A DNA stretch of 64,000 nt from Myxococcota bacterium (GTDB lineage: Bacteria > Myxococcota_C > UBA6777). The notes under the pieces were generated by a model that saw only the letters and a list, made by a program, of their open reading frames with translations, did not search any database and was not told the DNA's origin. Each line of letters starts with the position of its first letter. Position 1 is the stretch's first letter. Below are positions 35,040 to 44,427 of the stretch, piece after piece. The position numbers and the translations under genes were made by a program. The stretch covers positions 62,001 to 126,000 of the forward strand of contig JAKLKB010000004.1 of the NCBI GenBank assembly GCA_023150835.1. Reading direction: 5' to 3'.

Positions 35040-36545
35040 ATGAAAACAAAGCTTACCTTCGTCCTGTTGCTAAGCGTGTGTTTGTTCCATTGCAGCGAAC
35101 ATCTCCCCGTTTGTCGGTCTTCGATGGACTGCCACGCGGGCTTTGTTTGCGCAGAGGCCCAAGGTTCGACGCGGTTGCTTTGCGTGAGACTGCCCGCCCC
35201 CTCCGTATCGTCTCACAACCCTCCCGCTACCTCCCACAATCGCCGCCGCTCACAAATGCCCAACCCACCGCCCAGATCAGCTACATCTCCACCATCTCGC
35301 CAAACCGCCCCTCTGCCGTCTCCCCCAAATCAAACCGCCCCTCTGCCCTCCGCTTCTCCCAACGCGCTTTCGCCTGTGTCTCTCGCAGAAGACGCCCCGC
35401 CTTCCAACGCAAACGCTGCGGTCGATTGCTTGCCCTCACCCTACCTCCCCCCACAAGAGGCCGAAAACGGCGGCCGCACCGTCCACATCGACGCGCAAGA
35501 TCAAGCGTTGTTTCGCACCTTGCGCTTGCTTTATCACGTCGGCCAACGTTGCAGCGCGAAGATCTGGTCCGAGAGCTTTCGCATCGACCGCATCCCGAGC
35601 TACTTCGTCAACATCGGAGCCTCTTCTCCCGAGCAACAACGGCCCCTTCGAGGCTTTTTGATCAACCATCCCAACCCCCCTTCGGACGCGATCCTCGTCG
35701 ACTCACGCCAAGCCCAAGGTCTCACCAACGTGTACCTTTACAACACCCAAAAAAGGCAGATCCCCGCCCCCGGGTTCACTTTTCAGCTTCGGATCCACGA
35801 GATACCAAGCTACGCCATGCTTTATGGCGCACAAAAAAGCCTGCGCGCAGAAAGCCACTCTTTCAAACGCCTGTTGGTTCACGAGATCTTCCACCGCGCA
35901 CAGATCATCGAAAAAGCGTGGAGATACCCACACGGCATCCAAAACCGATCAGGCTATGCCTTTGACTCCCAAAGCATCGCGCTGGCTCTTTTGGAAAACC
36001 GCCTCCTTGCACGAGGACTCCAAAGCCCCCAACCTGAGCGCTTTCTGTTGCTTTTTTATGCGGTGCGTTCTTCGCGGATCATGCGAAATCCTGACCGACA
36101 AAATCGCATCGAAGACTACGACAATTATCAAGAATGGCTGGAAGGTACCGCCATGTTTGTGGAGCATCAATTCTCTCTTTATGCGGGCTTCCCATTCCAA
36201 CACAACGATCTAGAAAGCATCTCCCAACGCCTCTTGATCTTTGAACAAAACCATCGCGACCTCGACTCTAGTTTCGTGCGCGAAGGTCTTTTTGCGCGAT
36301 TTTATGGAACAGGCGCAGCCATCGGTCTTTTGCTTGATCGGTTGGGCGACACACGCTGGCGTCATGCTTGCCGCGAAGGGCGCACACTCTATCAACATCT
36401 GCAAGCTCGGTGGGGCCGTCTCTCCACCCAAAAACAGCGCGCCCTCCTTCGAGAAGCGCAACATCAACACGGAATGACCGAACTTCAACACATCGCCCAA
36501 AGCTTTTCAAAGAGGCTGCGAAGCCGTCACACCGACAACGAGTGA
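35040..36545 (+). CDS. Putative lipoprotein metallopeptidase (HExxH)
   Basis: 501 residues. N-terminal lipoprotein-like signal (LTFVLLLSVCLFHCSEH), a short Cys-rich module (CRSSMDCHAGFVC), a Pro/Ser-rich linker, and a domain with RLLVHEIFHRAQIIEKAW at about residues 278-295 (HEIFH). EWLEGTAMFVEHQF at about 366-379 could provide the third zinc ligand. The spacing fits gluzincin-type peptidases. The substrate is unknown. It overlaps in operon style with the Cys-rich protein before it; the pair could be a secreted protease with its partner. The stop is followed directly by a family-2 repeat. Confidence 0.6.
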   Translation: MKTKLTFVLLLSVCLFHCSEHLPVCRSSMDCHAGFVCAEAQGSTRLLCVRLPAPSVSSHNPPATSHNRRRSQMPNPPPRSATSPPSRQTAPLPSPPNQTAPLPSASPNALSPVSLAEDAPPSNANAAVDCLPSPYLPPQEAENGGRTVHIDAQDQALFRTLRLLYHVGQRCSAKIWSESFRIDRIPSYFVNIGASSPEQQRPLRGFLINHPNPPSDAILVDSRQAQGLTNVYLYNTQKRQIPAPGFTFQLRIHEIPSYAMLYGAQKSLRAESHSFKRLLVHEIFHRAQIIEKAWRYPHGIQNRSGYAFDSQSIALALLENRLLARGLQSPQPERFLLLFYAVRSSRIMRNPDRQNRIEDYDNYQEWLEGTAMFVEHQFSLYAGFPFQHNDLESISQRLLIFEQNHRDLDSSFVREGLFARFYGTGAAIGLLLDRLGDTRWRHACREGRTLYQHLQARWGRLSTQKQRALLREAQHQHGMTELQHIAQSFSKRLRSRHTDNE

Positions 36546-36550
36546 CGTCG

Positions 36551-36634
36551 TCGACAAAAAAACCCCATGCTCGCGCCCGTTGCGAGCGACAAAGTTGTGG
36601 GTGTGAAAGACCCGTGATCTTTTCACCCCACAAA
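36551..36634. repeat. Degenerate family-2 repeat element
   Basis: The A-run then CCCCATGCTCGCG, TTGCGAGCGACAAAGTTGT and CCCGTGATCTTTTCACCCCA follow the same order as the element at 43617-43750. It occupies the gap between the HExxH gene and the Stig1-repeat gene. Confidence 0.6.
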
Positions 36635-36677
36635 CACGATCCAACCCTTCGCGTGCAAGAATCATAAGGAGAAGAAA

Positions 36678-39623
36678 ATGATCCGATGGAAACGACACCT
36701 TGGGCTGCTTGGCCCCTTGGTGCTGTGGTGGTGGATGGCCGCTTGTGGCTCTCCCATCGGCACTTGCCAACAAGACAGCGAATGTAGCGGCGGCCAAAAG
36801 TGCCTCGAAAAGCTCTGCCGTTGTCCCGATGCTTCCGCTCGTTGCGCAAATACTTGTGTTTCTTTGCTCAACGACAACGCCCATTGCGGCGCTTGCACCT
36901 GCAAGTCGGGCGAAAAGTGTGCGGCAGGTCGTTGTGTCGTCGCCTGTCCTGCCCTCACTCCCGACGCTTGCGGCGATGCCTGTATCTCCCTTCAAACCAA
37001 CGTCAACCATTGCGGCTCTTGCAACAAAGCCTGTTCTGCCGGTCAAACCTGTCAAAATGGTCAATGCCTTTGTCCTTCGGGCCAGCGCGATTGTGGCGGT
37101 GCTTGCGTCGATGTCGTGCTTTCGCCCAAACATTGCGGCGCTTGCAACAACGCCTGTCCAAGCGGCCAATCCTGCGCGATCGGCGAATGTGTTCAACAAT
37201 GCCCCGCATCGACTCCCACGCTTTGCCTTGGAAGCTGCGTCGATATGACCCGTGATGCCGCCCATTGCGGCGCGTGTGGAAGCGCCTGTCCTACGGGTCA
37301 ACGCTGCCAAGAAGGGCGCTGCACATGCCCCGATGGAAGCACCCTATGCGCGGGACGTTGCGTCGATCTACAAAGCAGCGGCCAGCATTGCGGTGTGTGC
37401 GACAATCCCTGCGCAAGCGGCAGCGTTTGCGCCGAAGGTCTGTGCATCCCGTCCTGTCCGAGTGCGACCTCCGCTTCTTGTTTTGGTGGATGCGTCTCGA
37501 CGCAGACCAACGCCGATCATTGCGGTGGATGCGGGAAAGCTTGCAAAGAAGGAGAAGTCTGCAACAGCGGAAGCTGCGCTTGTCCGAGCGGTATGCTGTC
37601 GTGCGATGGAGCCTGCCTCGATCCAAAAGTCAATCGCCTACACTGCGGGGCGTGCAACAGCCTGTGCAAAGCAGGAGAAGTCTGTGCAGGCGGTAGTTGC
37701 GTGCAATCGTGTCCTACCGTCACCAACACCGCCTGTTATGGAGGATGTTTCGACATCCAACAAGACGCCCGTCATTGCGGCAAATGCGGCATCGCTTGTC
37801 GCGTCGGCCTTGTTTGCAAGGCGGGTGTGTGTACTTGTCCAAACGAACAAGCCTCTTGTCGTGGCCGTTGCACCGATCTCCAAACCGACAACCAAAACTG
37901 CGGTGGGTGCGGCAAGATCTGCCGTTCCACCGAGTCTTGCGACAAAGGCCAATGCGTCTTACGTTGCACCTCTCCGACCCAAGCCTGCAACGGCGCTTGT
38001 GTCGATACCAAAACCAACAACCAACACTGCGGAAGTTGCGGGAATGGCTGTGCGAGTACCCAACAATGCAAAGATGGAAAATGCGTTTGTGGCGAAGGGC
38101 GCGCAGATTGTGGCGATGGGCGATGTGTCGATACACTCTATAATGCCCGTCACTGCGGAGCTTGCAACAATGCTTGCCAAAGTGATCAGACCTGTGCGCA
38201 AGGCAAATGCTTGTGCCGCCCAGACGGCTGTCACTTTGCGCTGCACAGCCCGGGCAGCGATCCCATGAGCGAAGCGCGTATCGTGCAGATGGCCGATGGT
38301 CGCAACAAAGAAGTCATCTATGCCTTTTCGTATCGAGGCGGAGCTTTTACCTTCGCAGGAAAAACCTTCCCTGCCTCCCCGAGCGCACAATCTTTTGCGA
38401 TCGCCGCGCTCGACGAAAACAACAAGCTCCTCTGGAGCCAAGACGTCGCTGGAAAAGGCAACCAAGGAGCCAAAACCACCGATCTCTTCGTCGCTCCCAA
38501 CGGAGATATCTTCGTCTTCGGCCAATTCACCAGCGAGCTTACCCTCGGTGCGCAAACGCTCAAACCTACAGACTCCTCCGTACAGCCGTACGACCTCTTG
38601 GGATTCATCGCCAAACTCAACGCCCAAGGGCAATGGCAAGGCGCACAGATCCTTGAGATATCACGGCTCCCCTCGTTGGAAAGCCCCTTTGTTGAACTCC
38701 ATTCGATAGCCCGCGCAAGCAACGGGGATCTGTACCTGAGTGGTTCTTATCAAGGAAAACTGCGCTTTCTGACCTCTTCTATCGATAATCTCGCACGCCA
38801 AGCCTTTGTCTTGCGCATCAACAGCCAACTCCAAAGCCCGCTTTTTGCGCGAACAATATCTGGTGCAACCCCCAGCACCGTCGACTACACCAGCCTTGTC
38901 ATCGACGAAAACGACAAAACCTACCTCCTCGGCCAAGCCAACGGAGAAGTGGTGTTTGGCACACACAAACTCACCCCCAGCAGCACCAAAGCTCCAACTG
39001 GCTTTTTGGTGCGCTTCGATCTCCAAGTCGCCGATCCTTGGGTGGTCGCTCCTTATGCTTTGCCGCCGTGGCCTTTTTCAAACAACCATGCCAACGTGGC
39101 GACGGCAGCGACGGGCGGCGGTGTGGTGTGGGCCGGCTCCTACACAAAAGCTTTCCAGATCAGCAACATCAGACGCCCTGATCCCCCACGCTCCACCGCA
39201 TACATCGCCTCCATCGACGGCAGCGGCACCATGCGCTGGCTAAAAGAATCGACCGGCCCCTCCGACACAGAAAGCTCTTTCGTTCGCCGCTCCCCCACCA
39301 AGGAACTCCAATGGGTCGTTCAAGCCAACGATGCCATACAATTCGGTCGATCCACCCACCCCTATCCGTACCAAGGAGGCGACGCCCCCCATCATGTCGC
39401 TTTTTTCCTCAACGAGAACGGCGATCTCCAAGCCTCAAAAACCCTGTGGCTCGGTGAATTATTACTCTCTGGCCTCCGTATCGGGATCCGCTCCGTCCTC
39501 TTGCGCTCCGAAAGTGCTTTGATCGGCGGCTCCATCCAAGGCAGCGGCTTCACTCTCTACGGCAAAACATACCAACCTACCGGAACAGAAGACGTTTTTC
39601 TTTTCCGAAGCTTCTACCGCTAA
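36678..39623 (+). CDS. Stig1-repeat lipoprotein with C-terminal beta domain
   Basis: 981 residues. Lipoprotein signal (GPLVLWWWMAACG). Residues about 35-520 carry eleven modules with the pattern HCGxCxxxC..G..C...C, as in stigma-specific Stig1-like proteins that are abundant in Myxococcota. Residues about 530-981 form a separate beta-rich region with repeated strands (FTFAGKTFPASPSAQSFAIA, GDIFVFGQFTSELTLGAQTL, GDLYLSGSYQGKLRF) that suggests a beta-propeller of the SBBP type. AAGGAG precedes the ATG. It is probably a cell-surface binding protein. Confidence 0.8.
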   Translation: MIRWKRHLGLLGPLVLWWWMAACGSPIGTCQQDSECSGGQKCLEKLCRCPDASARCANTCVSLLNDNAHCGACTCKSGEKCAAGRCVVACPALTPDACGDACISLQTNVNHCGSCNKACSAGQTCQNGQCLCPSGQRDCGGACVDVVLSPKHCGACNNACPSGQSCAIGECVQQCPASTPTLCLGSCVDMTRDAAHCGACGSACPTGQRCQEGRCTCPDGSTLCAGRCVDLQSSGQHCGVCDNPCASGSVCAEGLCIPSCPSATSASCFGGCVSTQTNADHCGGCGKACKEGEVCNSGSCACPSGMLSCDGACLDPKVNRLHCGACNSLCKAGEVCAGGSCVQSCPTVTNTACYGGCFDIQQDARHCGKCGIACRVGLVCKAGVCTCPNEQASCRGRCTDLQTDNQNCGGCGKICRSTESCDKGQCVLRCTSPTQACNGACVDTKTNNQHCGSCGNGCASTQQCKDGKCVCGEGRADCGDGRCVDTLYNARHCGACNNACQSDQTCAQGKCLCRPDGCHFALHSPGSDPMSEARIVQMADGRNKEVIYAFSYRGGAFTFAGKTFPASPSAQSFAIAALDENNKLLWSQDVAGKGNQGAKTTDLFVAPNGDIFVFGQFTSELTLGAQTLKPTDSSVQPYDLLGFIAKLNAQGQWQGAQILEISRLPSLESPFVELHSIARASNGDLYLSGSYQGKLRFLTSSIDNLARQAFVLRINSQLQSPLFARTISGATPSTVDYTSLVIDENDKTYLLGQANGEVVFGTHKLTPSSTKAPTGFLVRFDLQVADPWVVAPYALPPWPFSNNHANVATAATGGGVVWAGSYTKAFQISNIRRPDPPRSTAYIASIDGSGTMRWLKESTGPSDTESSFVRRSPTKELQWVVQANDAIQFGRSTHPYPYQGGDAPHHVAFFLNENGDLQASKTLWLGELLLSGLRIGIRSVLLRSESALIGGSIQGSGFTLYGKTYQPTGTEDVFLFRSFYR

Positions 39624-39667
39624 TCCTCGGCTACTTCGATCTCCCTCTCCTTTTGTCTCCCTTAGAT

Positions 39668-42600
39668 ATGGCAGCTTTCTATTCTTGCAATCGGTTCATG
39701 CCTCGCCTACAATCACGAAGATCCACCGCGCAAAAGTCTCCGCCCGCAAGCGCACCCAAACACAACACTCGACAAGGAGCTGATCTTCTCTTGCTCGATC
39801 AAAGCCGCCTCCCTCAGTCATTCCCAACACGCCTACCGCAAACGCGGTGTGTCGGACTCTTCTGCGCTTGCCTTTCGGCTTGCTTGCTTTGGCTTGCTTG
39901 GTCGATCTGCCCCCACGATGCCTTGTCTTCTCCGTTGCCTCAACCTTTTTCTTCCGCACTGACCCAAAAAGACCGCCCCTCTAAGGAGATCCTCCTTGAT
40001 GCTCGTGCACCCTTCGTTTCGCTCGGTCGCCAAGTAGAGATCCTTCCCGATACTCTAGGTAAATACACCTTTCAAGAGGTACAACAACCCCCGCTTTTTC
40101 GCGCCTTCCAGCCCTCCACCCAAGATATCGTCAGCTTCGGGCAAACCAAAACAACCTACTGGCTGCGCTTTCGTATCCACCAAACGACCGATACTCCGCG
40201 ACTTTGGTATCTCGTCACTCCGCGTTGGTGGCTTCAACTCGCCCTCCACGACCCCACCCAAAATCGCCCGACACACCTCGCCATCCGCCGCTATGATCGC
40301 CCTTTTCACGAACGCCTGTTCCCTTACTACGGAGCCGTGTTCCCCCTTGAACTCCCTCCCCTCAAAGCCCACCACTTCCGCTCTTTTCCCAACGCTTCCT
40401 CCTCCTTGCCGCATCCGCTTTCTACCACCACCCCTCCTTCTACCACCCGACCCCATCCGCTTTCTACCACCCCCCCTCCTTCTACCACCCGACCCGCTCC
40501 AAGTCCTCCTCCCCTCGCTCTATCGGCCACACACACCTTTTATCTGCGCGCACAAACCGACTTTGGCTCCATGAGCGTACCTCTGGCGCTCTGGCAACCT
40601 CATGCCCTCCGAAGCCAGTTGCTCCTCGAATACGTCCTCTGGGGGCTGTTTTTCGGAACACTTTTTTCCCTTCTTTTCTACAATCTTTTCTTGTATCTCT
40701 CTTTGCACGAACGCCCCTACCTCGACTACGTGATCTATATCGGTGGATTGGCCCTCTACATGGCCTCCAACAATGGCCTTGCCTTCCAATACCTCTGGCC
40801 GAACGCGCCTTGGTGGAACCAACGGGCGGCCTTGTTTTTTGTAGGCTTTGCACTCTTTGGAGCGGTGCGCTTCATCGCAGGATTTTTGGACACCAAACAT
40901 CATCTGCCTCGACACCACCGCTTCTTACAAGCGCTGATGCTTGGCTGCTTGTGTTTGATCGCCTCTTCGCTCGTGGATGCGGGCATCGCCAACCAACTCT
41001 CTACATGGCTTGCGTTGCTCACGGCCCTGTTTGCTCTCACAGCGATCATTCGATGCGCCCACAAACGCCACCGCAGCGCTTACTTTGTCCTCGCAGGATG
41101 GGGCGCGTTGCTTGGTGGAGGAGCCCTGTATGCGTGCGCGATTATGGGATGGCTGCCTTTCTCACCCATCACACAAAACGGCCTACTCTTCGGAGCCGTC
41201 ATCGAAGCGCTGCTGCTTTCCTTTGCGCTCGCCGATCGCGTCCACACGCTCAACCAAACCCTCGACACCCAAAAACACCAACTCTCCAAACAAAACGCCA
41301 CCCTTGCTCGCCTCGACCAACTCAAAGACGAACTGATCGCCAACACTTCTCACGAGCTACGCACTCCCCTCAACGGCATGATCGGCTTGACCGAAGCCCT
41401 GCTCGAAGATTACGCAGAAGCCCTTCCTGCCGATGCCCAACAAGATCTTCAGCTACTCGCTCAAAGCAGCCGACGCCTTGCCGCGCTTGTCAACGATCTC
41501 CTCGATTTCTCCAGCCTCAAACAAAACCACCTAACCCTCCAAACCGCCCCCGTCGATCTTGCCCATGCCGCCGAGACCGTCATCGCCCTCTCCCAACAAG
41601 CAGCCCACAAAAAACAGATCTCTCTCCATAACCAGATCTCTCCAAAAGCACCGCTCGTCGAAGCCGATCCCAACAGACTCCAACAGATCCTCCATAACCT
41701 CGTCCACAACGCGATCAAGTTCACTCCTTGCGGACACATCACCCTCTCCGCACACACACAAAGCGATGCCCTCGCAATATCCGTCGAAGACACAGGCATC
41801 GGCATCAAAGAACAAGATCAGACCCGTATCTTCCGCTCTTTTGAACAAGTCGATGGCTCCCACAAACGCCCCCACGAAGGTCTCGGTCTTGGGCTTGCCA
41901 TCACCAAACAACTTGTCAACCTCCACGGCGGTGAGATATCCGTCCGCTCGATCCTCGGACAAGGCACCCGCTTTACCTTCACCCTCCCGATCGCCCAAAC
42001 CCCAACCGCCCTCTCGCCTGCCACCACTTCTTCTCTCGATATCGCCCCATCTACCTCCTCTCCCGATACCCCCCAAACCACTCCCGCTTATCCCTCCAAC
42101 CAAACCGCTCCTGCTCTCGATATCGCCCCATCCACCTCCTCTCTCGATATCGCCCCATCCACCTCCTCTCTCGATATCGCCCCATCCACCTCCTCTCTCG
42201 ATATCGCCCCATCCACCGAAGAAACTCCTCAAAACAAAATCCGACTCACAACCGATCCTCCCCAAACCACCACACCCGAAAGCGTGTCCACCCCGCTCTC
42301 TCACGAGGACGAACCTATGCGCCAACCTGTGCGCATCCTCGCCGTAGACGACGACCCCATGAATCTCCGCGTGCTCCAAGCCCAACTTCGCCCTCCCGCC
42401 TACCTTCTCACGCTCGTCCAAAGTGGCCCCCAAGCCCTCCAACAGATCGAACAACACGGCCCTTTTGATATCGTTCTCATGGACATCATGATGCCCTATA
42501 TGTCCGGCTATGAAGTCGTTCAAACACTTCGGCAACATCACCCTCCCCACCAACTCCCCATCCTTATGCTCTCCGCCAAAAACCAAGTCAAAGACTTCGC

Positions 42601-42709
42601 GGCTGCTTTTCAAGCAGGAGCCAACGATTACATCGCCAAACCTTACGCAAAGTCCGAACTGATCGCCCGCATCCAACGCCATCTCACCTCTCCCCAAAGC
42701 GACGGATAA
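39668..42709 (+). CDS. 7TMR-DISM hybrid sensor histidine kinase with receiver domain
   Basis: About 1013 residues. An extracytoplasmic DISMED2-type domain (about 105-285), seven membrane helices of 7TMR-DISM type (VLWGLFFGTLFSLLFYNLFL, GLALYMASNNGLAFQYLWP), a HisKA domain with NTSHELRTPLNGM (His about 562), an HATPase domain with LHNLVHNAIKFTPCG, VEDTGIGIKE and GLGLGLAITKQL, then a linker and a receiver domain (VLMDIMMPYMSGYE, Asp about 939). It should autophosphorylate in response to an external ligand and pass the phosphate internally or to a partner. The start is uncertain; ATG at 39698 and upstream TTG at 39653 are other options. Two low-complexity repeats interrupt it. The stop overlaps a family-1 element. 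Confidence 0.85.
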   Translation: MAAFYSCNRFMPRLQSRRSTAQKSPPASAPKHNTRQGADLLLLDQSRLPQSFPTRLPQTRCVGLFCACLSACLLWLAWSICPHDALSSPLPQPFSSALTQKDRPSKEILLDARAPFVSLGRQVEILPDTLGKYTFQEVQQPPLFRAFQPSTQDIVSFGQTKTTYWLRFRIHQTTDTPRLWYLVTPRWWLQLALHDPTQNRPTHLAIRRYDRPFHERLFPYYGAVFPLELPPLKAHHFRSFPNASSSLPHPLSTTTPPSTTRPHPLSTTPPPSTTRPAPSPPPLALSATHTFYLRAQTDFGSMSVPLALWQPHALRSQLLLEYVLWGLFFGTLFSLLFYNLFLYLSLHERPYLDYVIYIGGLALYMASNNGLAFQYLWPNAPWWNQRAALFFVGFALFGAVRFIAGFLDTKHHLPRHHRFLQALMLGCLCLIASSLVDAGIANQLSTWLALLTALFALTAIIRCAHKRHRSAYFVLAGWGALLGGGALYACAIMGWLPFSPITQNGLLFGAVIEALLLSFALADRVHTLNQTLDTQKHQLSKQNATLARLDQLKDELIANTSHELRTPLNGMIGLTEALLEDYAEALPADAQQDLQLLAQSSRRLAALVNDLLDFSSLKQNHLTLQTAPVDLAHAAETVIALSQQAAHKKQISLHNQISPKAPLVEADPNRLQQILHNLVHNAIKFTPCGHITLSAHTQSDALAISVEDTGIGIKEQDQTRIFRSFEQVDGSHKRPHEGLGLGLAITKQLVNLHGGEISVRSILGQGTRFTFTLPIAQTPTALSPATTSSLDIAPSTSSPDTPQTTPAYPSNQTAPALDIAPSTSSLDIAPSTSSLDIAPSTSSLDIAPSTEETPQNKIRLTTDPPQTTTPESVSTPLSHEDEPMRQPVRILAVDDDPMNLRVLQAQLRPPAYLLTLVQSGPQALQQIEQHGPFDIVLMDIMMPYMSGYEVVQTLRQHHPPHQLPILMLSAKNQVKDFAAAFQAGANDYIAKPYAKSELIARIQRHLTSPQSDG
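42116..42223 (+). repeat. 27-bp coding minisatellite in the histidine kinase gene
   Basis: Four consecutive copies of CTCGATATCGCCCCATCCAC plus 7 bases, coding LDIAPSTSS; a further single copy begins at 42035. It lies in the linker between the kinase and receiver domains. Confidence 0.9.
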
Positions 42710-42824
42710 TACGAAATCCGCTCGTTGTGTGATCGTAAAAATGTAGGAGCAGCCTCCTGTGGCTGCCCAAGCACAGGGCGTCTACGCGCTCGCCTTCGAT
42801 CACAGATCACTCGGATATCGTATA
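42708..42824. repeat. Family-1 repeat element, forward, with both ends
   Basis: Starts ATACGAAATCCG, then TTGTGTGATCGTAAAA, the core GTAGGAGCAGCCTCCTGTGG, and ends CGGATATCGTAT. The ends are inverted repeats of each other. The first bases overlap the TAA stop of the histidine kinase. Bases 42825-43092 hold nothing further that I recognise except the ribosome binding site of the next gene. Confidence 0.85.
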
Positions 42825-43092
42825 CGATGCCGCCAATTTGTATTTTTTCCCATACACCTCCCGATCTCAGATATCTGAAAGCCTCCGCCTGTAGAGGAAT
42901 CCCCGCCATTCAAGGACATCTGCATAAACACTTGATTATAAAAACAAAATAAACAATCGTTGTGTTGGCCTATTTTTTGGAGAAAGACTCCACAACAAGA
43001 TCGCAACGCGCCAGCACGCAACCAAACAAGCGTACCGCTGACGCGAACTGTATCCACACAACCAAACCTTCCGAATCCAAAAGGAGTTTCCG

Positions 43093-43581
43093 ATGAAAAC
43101 CAACACCATCCTGTCTTTGCTGTTTTCCGCCTTGCTGTTCTCGCACCTCACGGCTTGTGGGCCAGACAACCGCGTACAAACCACCGCTCTCCAACAAAGC
43201 GCTTGCCTCTCCAACCAAGCCCAACCCGATCCCGGTAAAGAGCCGCCCAACCCCTACAACACCAAGCCCGAGATCGCCGTCACCAAAGCCACCAGCACGC
43301 TCAACGTGATGTACAAAAATGTACGCTTTCGATGCGAACAAAAAACCTTGATCGAAGCCTTTCTTGACGGACAAATCCTCCGCGTCGTCGCCCGTCCCAT
43401 CGAGATGAACCCAAGCGTTGTCGCTGGCTGCGACTGCATCTACGATCTCGGCGCACAAGTCGGCCCGCTACCCGTTGGAAAATATACCCTCAAAGTTCAG
43501 CGCCAAACCGACAACTACGGTGGAAAAAGTGAAACCTCCGACCTTCACACCCAAGAGATCGAACTCGGCAATCCACGATAA
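43093..43581 (+). CDS. Small lipoprotein, paralogue of the next gene
   Basis: 162 residues. Lipoprotein signal (LFSALLFSHLTACG). The mature part has VRFRCEQKTLIEAFLDGQIL, CDCIYDLGAQVGPLPVGKYT and TDNYGGKSETSDLHTQEIEL. The beta-rich layout with a CDC motif and a GKYTLKV strand suggests an immunoglobulin-like domain. Function unknown. It shares about half its residues with the protein coded at 43795. AAGGAG precedes the ATG. Confidence 0.75.
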   Translation: MKTNTILSLLFSALLFSHLTACGPDNRVQTTALQQSACLSNQAQPDPGKEPPNPYNTKPEIAVTKATSTLNVMYKNVRFRCEQKTLIEAFLDGQILRVVARPIEMNPSVVAGCDCIYDLGAQVGPLPVGKYTLKVQRQTDNYGGKSETSDLHTQEIELGNPR

Positions 43582-43599
43582 CAATCTCTCTCTTTTCTC

Positions 43600-43760
43600 A
43601 TAAGACTTACGCAGTCGCCAAAAAAAGCCGTGTTCGCGACACTTCAAGCGACAGAGTCGTTGTTTTGAAAAACCGTGATCTGTTCGCCCCTCTCGGGGTC
43701 AAGGGGCGACAGTCTATGGCGGGGCGTGGGGTGACACCCCACAAAATAAGCCCAACTGCG
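43600..43760. repeat. Family-B end joined to a family-2 element
   Basis: ATAAGACTTACGCAGT at 43600 matches the terminal repeat of the family-B element at 17378, but the rest of that element is absent. It is joined to a family-2 element (GCCGTGTTCGC, CTTCAAGCGACAGAGTCGTT, GGGGTCAAGGGGCG, GGGGTGACACCCCAC). The pair of paralogous lipoprotein genes is separated by this composite. Confidence 0.7.
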
Positions 43761-43794
43761 GAACTCCGATCTTACATAAAAGGAGATTTTCCTA

Positions 43795-44256
43795 ATGAAA
43801 AAGTGTTTTCTACTTCTTGGAAATATCTGGCTATTTTCATTTTTCGCTTGTGCGACTCCGACAGGAACCGCGCTCCAAGCAACCGCTATCCAACAAAGCG
43901 CTTGCTTGCCCAACTCCCAAACCCAAGATCCCGCCAAAACGGACGGAAAAGAAGCCTTTACGGTGGCGGCCAACGGCGACCAAGTGGAGATCAGCTTTAA
44001 AAACGCACATCTTCGCTGCGAACAAAAAGTGACGTGGGAAGCCTCGCTTGATGGACAGATCCTGACTGCTGTGGTGCGCCCCCAAGAGATGAACCCCACC
44101 ACCGTCCCTCGCTGCGACTGCCGCTACGATCTCGGCGTCAAGATCGGTCCGCTCAACAAAGGCAAATACACCGTCAAGATCCAGCAAAAGTCTGATAACT
44201 ACGGCAGCCCCAGCACCACCAAAGACGTACACACCAGCGAAGTCACCATCCCTTAA
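43795..44256 (+). CDS. Small lipoprotein, paralogue of the previous gene
   Basis: 153 residues. Lipoprotein signal (LGNIWLFSFFACATP) and a mature part parallel to the protein at 43093: ATAIQQSACLPN, HLRCEQKVTWEASLDGQIL, CDCRYDLGVKIGPLNKGKYT, SDNYGSPSTTKDVHTSEVTI. The duplication is old, since the proteins have diverged widely while keeping all cysteines. AGGAG precedes the ATG. Function unknown. Confidence 0.75.
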   Translation: MKKCFLLLGNIWLFSFFACATPTGTALQATAIQQSACLPNSQTQDPAKTDGKEAFTVAANGDQVEISFKNAHLRCEQKVTWEASLDGQILTAVVRPQEMNPTTVPRCDCRYDLGVKIGPLNKGKYTVKIQQKSDNYGSPSTTKDVHTSEVTIP

Positions 44257-44316
44257 AACTCCCTCTCCCCCATCCACCCCCTCGCCATCTACCTTATCGC
44301 TCGCTCTTGAATCGGG

Positions 44317-44427
44317 TTATACGATATCCGAGTGGCGTACACAGCAAAGGAGAATACGTAAGTGCCCGATTATTGGGCAGCTGCTCCTACCTCTTTACGG
44401 TAACGCAACGGGCGGATTTCGTGTTAT
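44317..44427. repeat. Family-1 repeat element, reverse, overlapping the sodN stop
   Basis: Runs TTATACGATATCCG to CGGATTTCGTGTTAT. The core palindrome is reduced (TTGGGCAGCTGCTCC). The terminal TTAT includes the TAA stop of the nickel superoxide dismutase gene on the minus strand. Confidence 0.75.

Noticed and set aside
34520-35965. A 481-codon frame across the Cys-rich and HExxH genes
   Set aside because: It overlaps two well-supported genes in another frame and is Pro/Arg-rich without a ribosome binding site.
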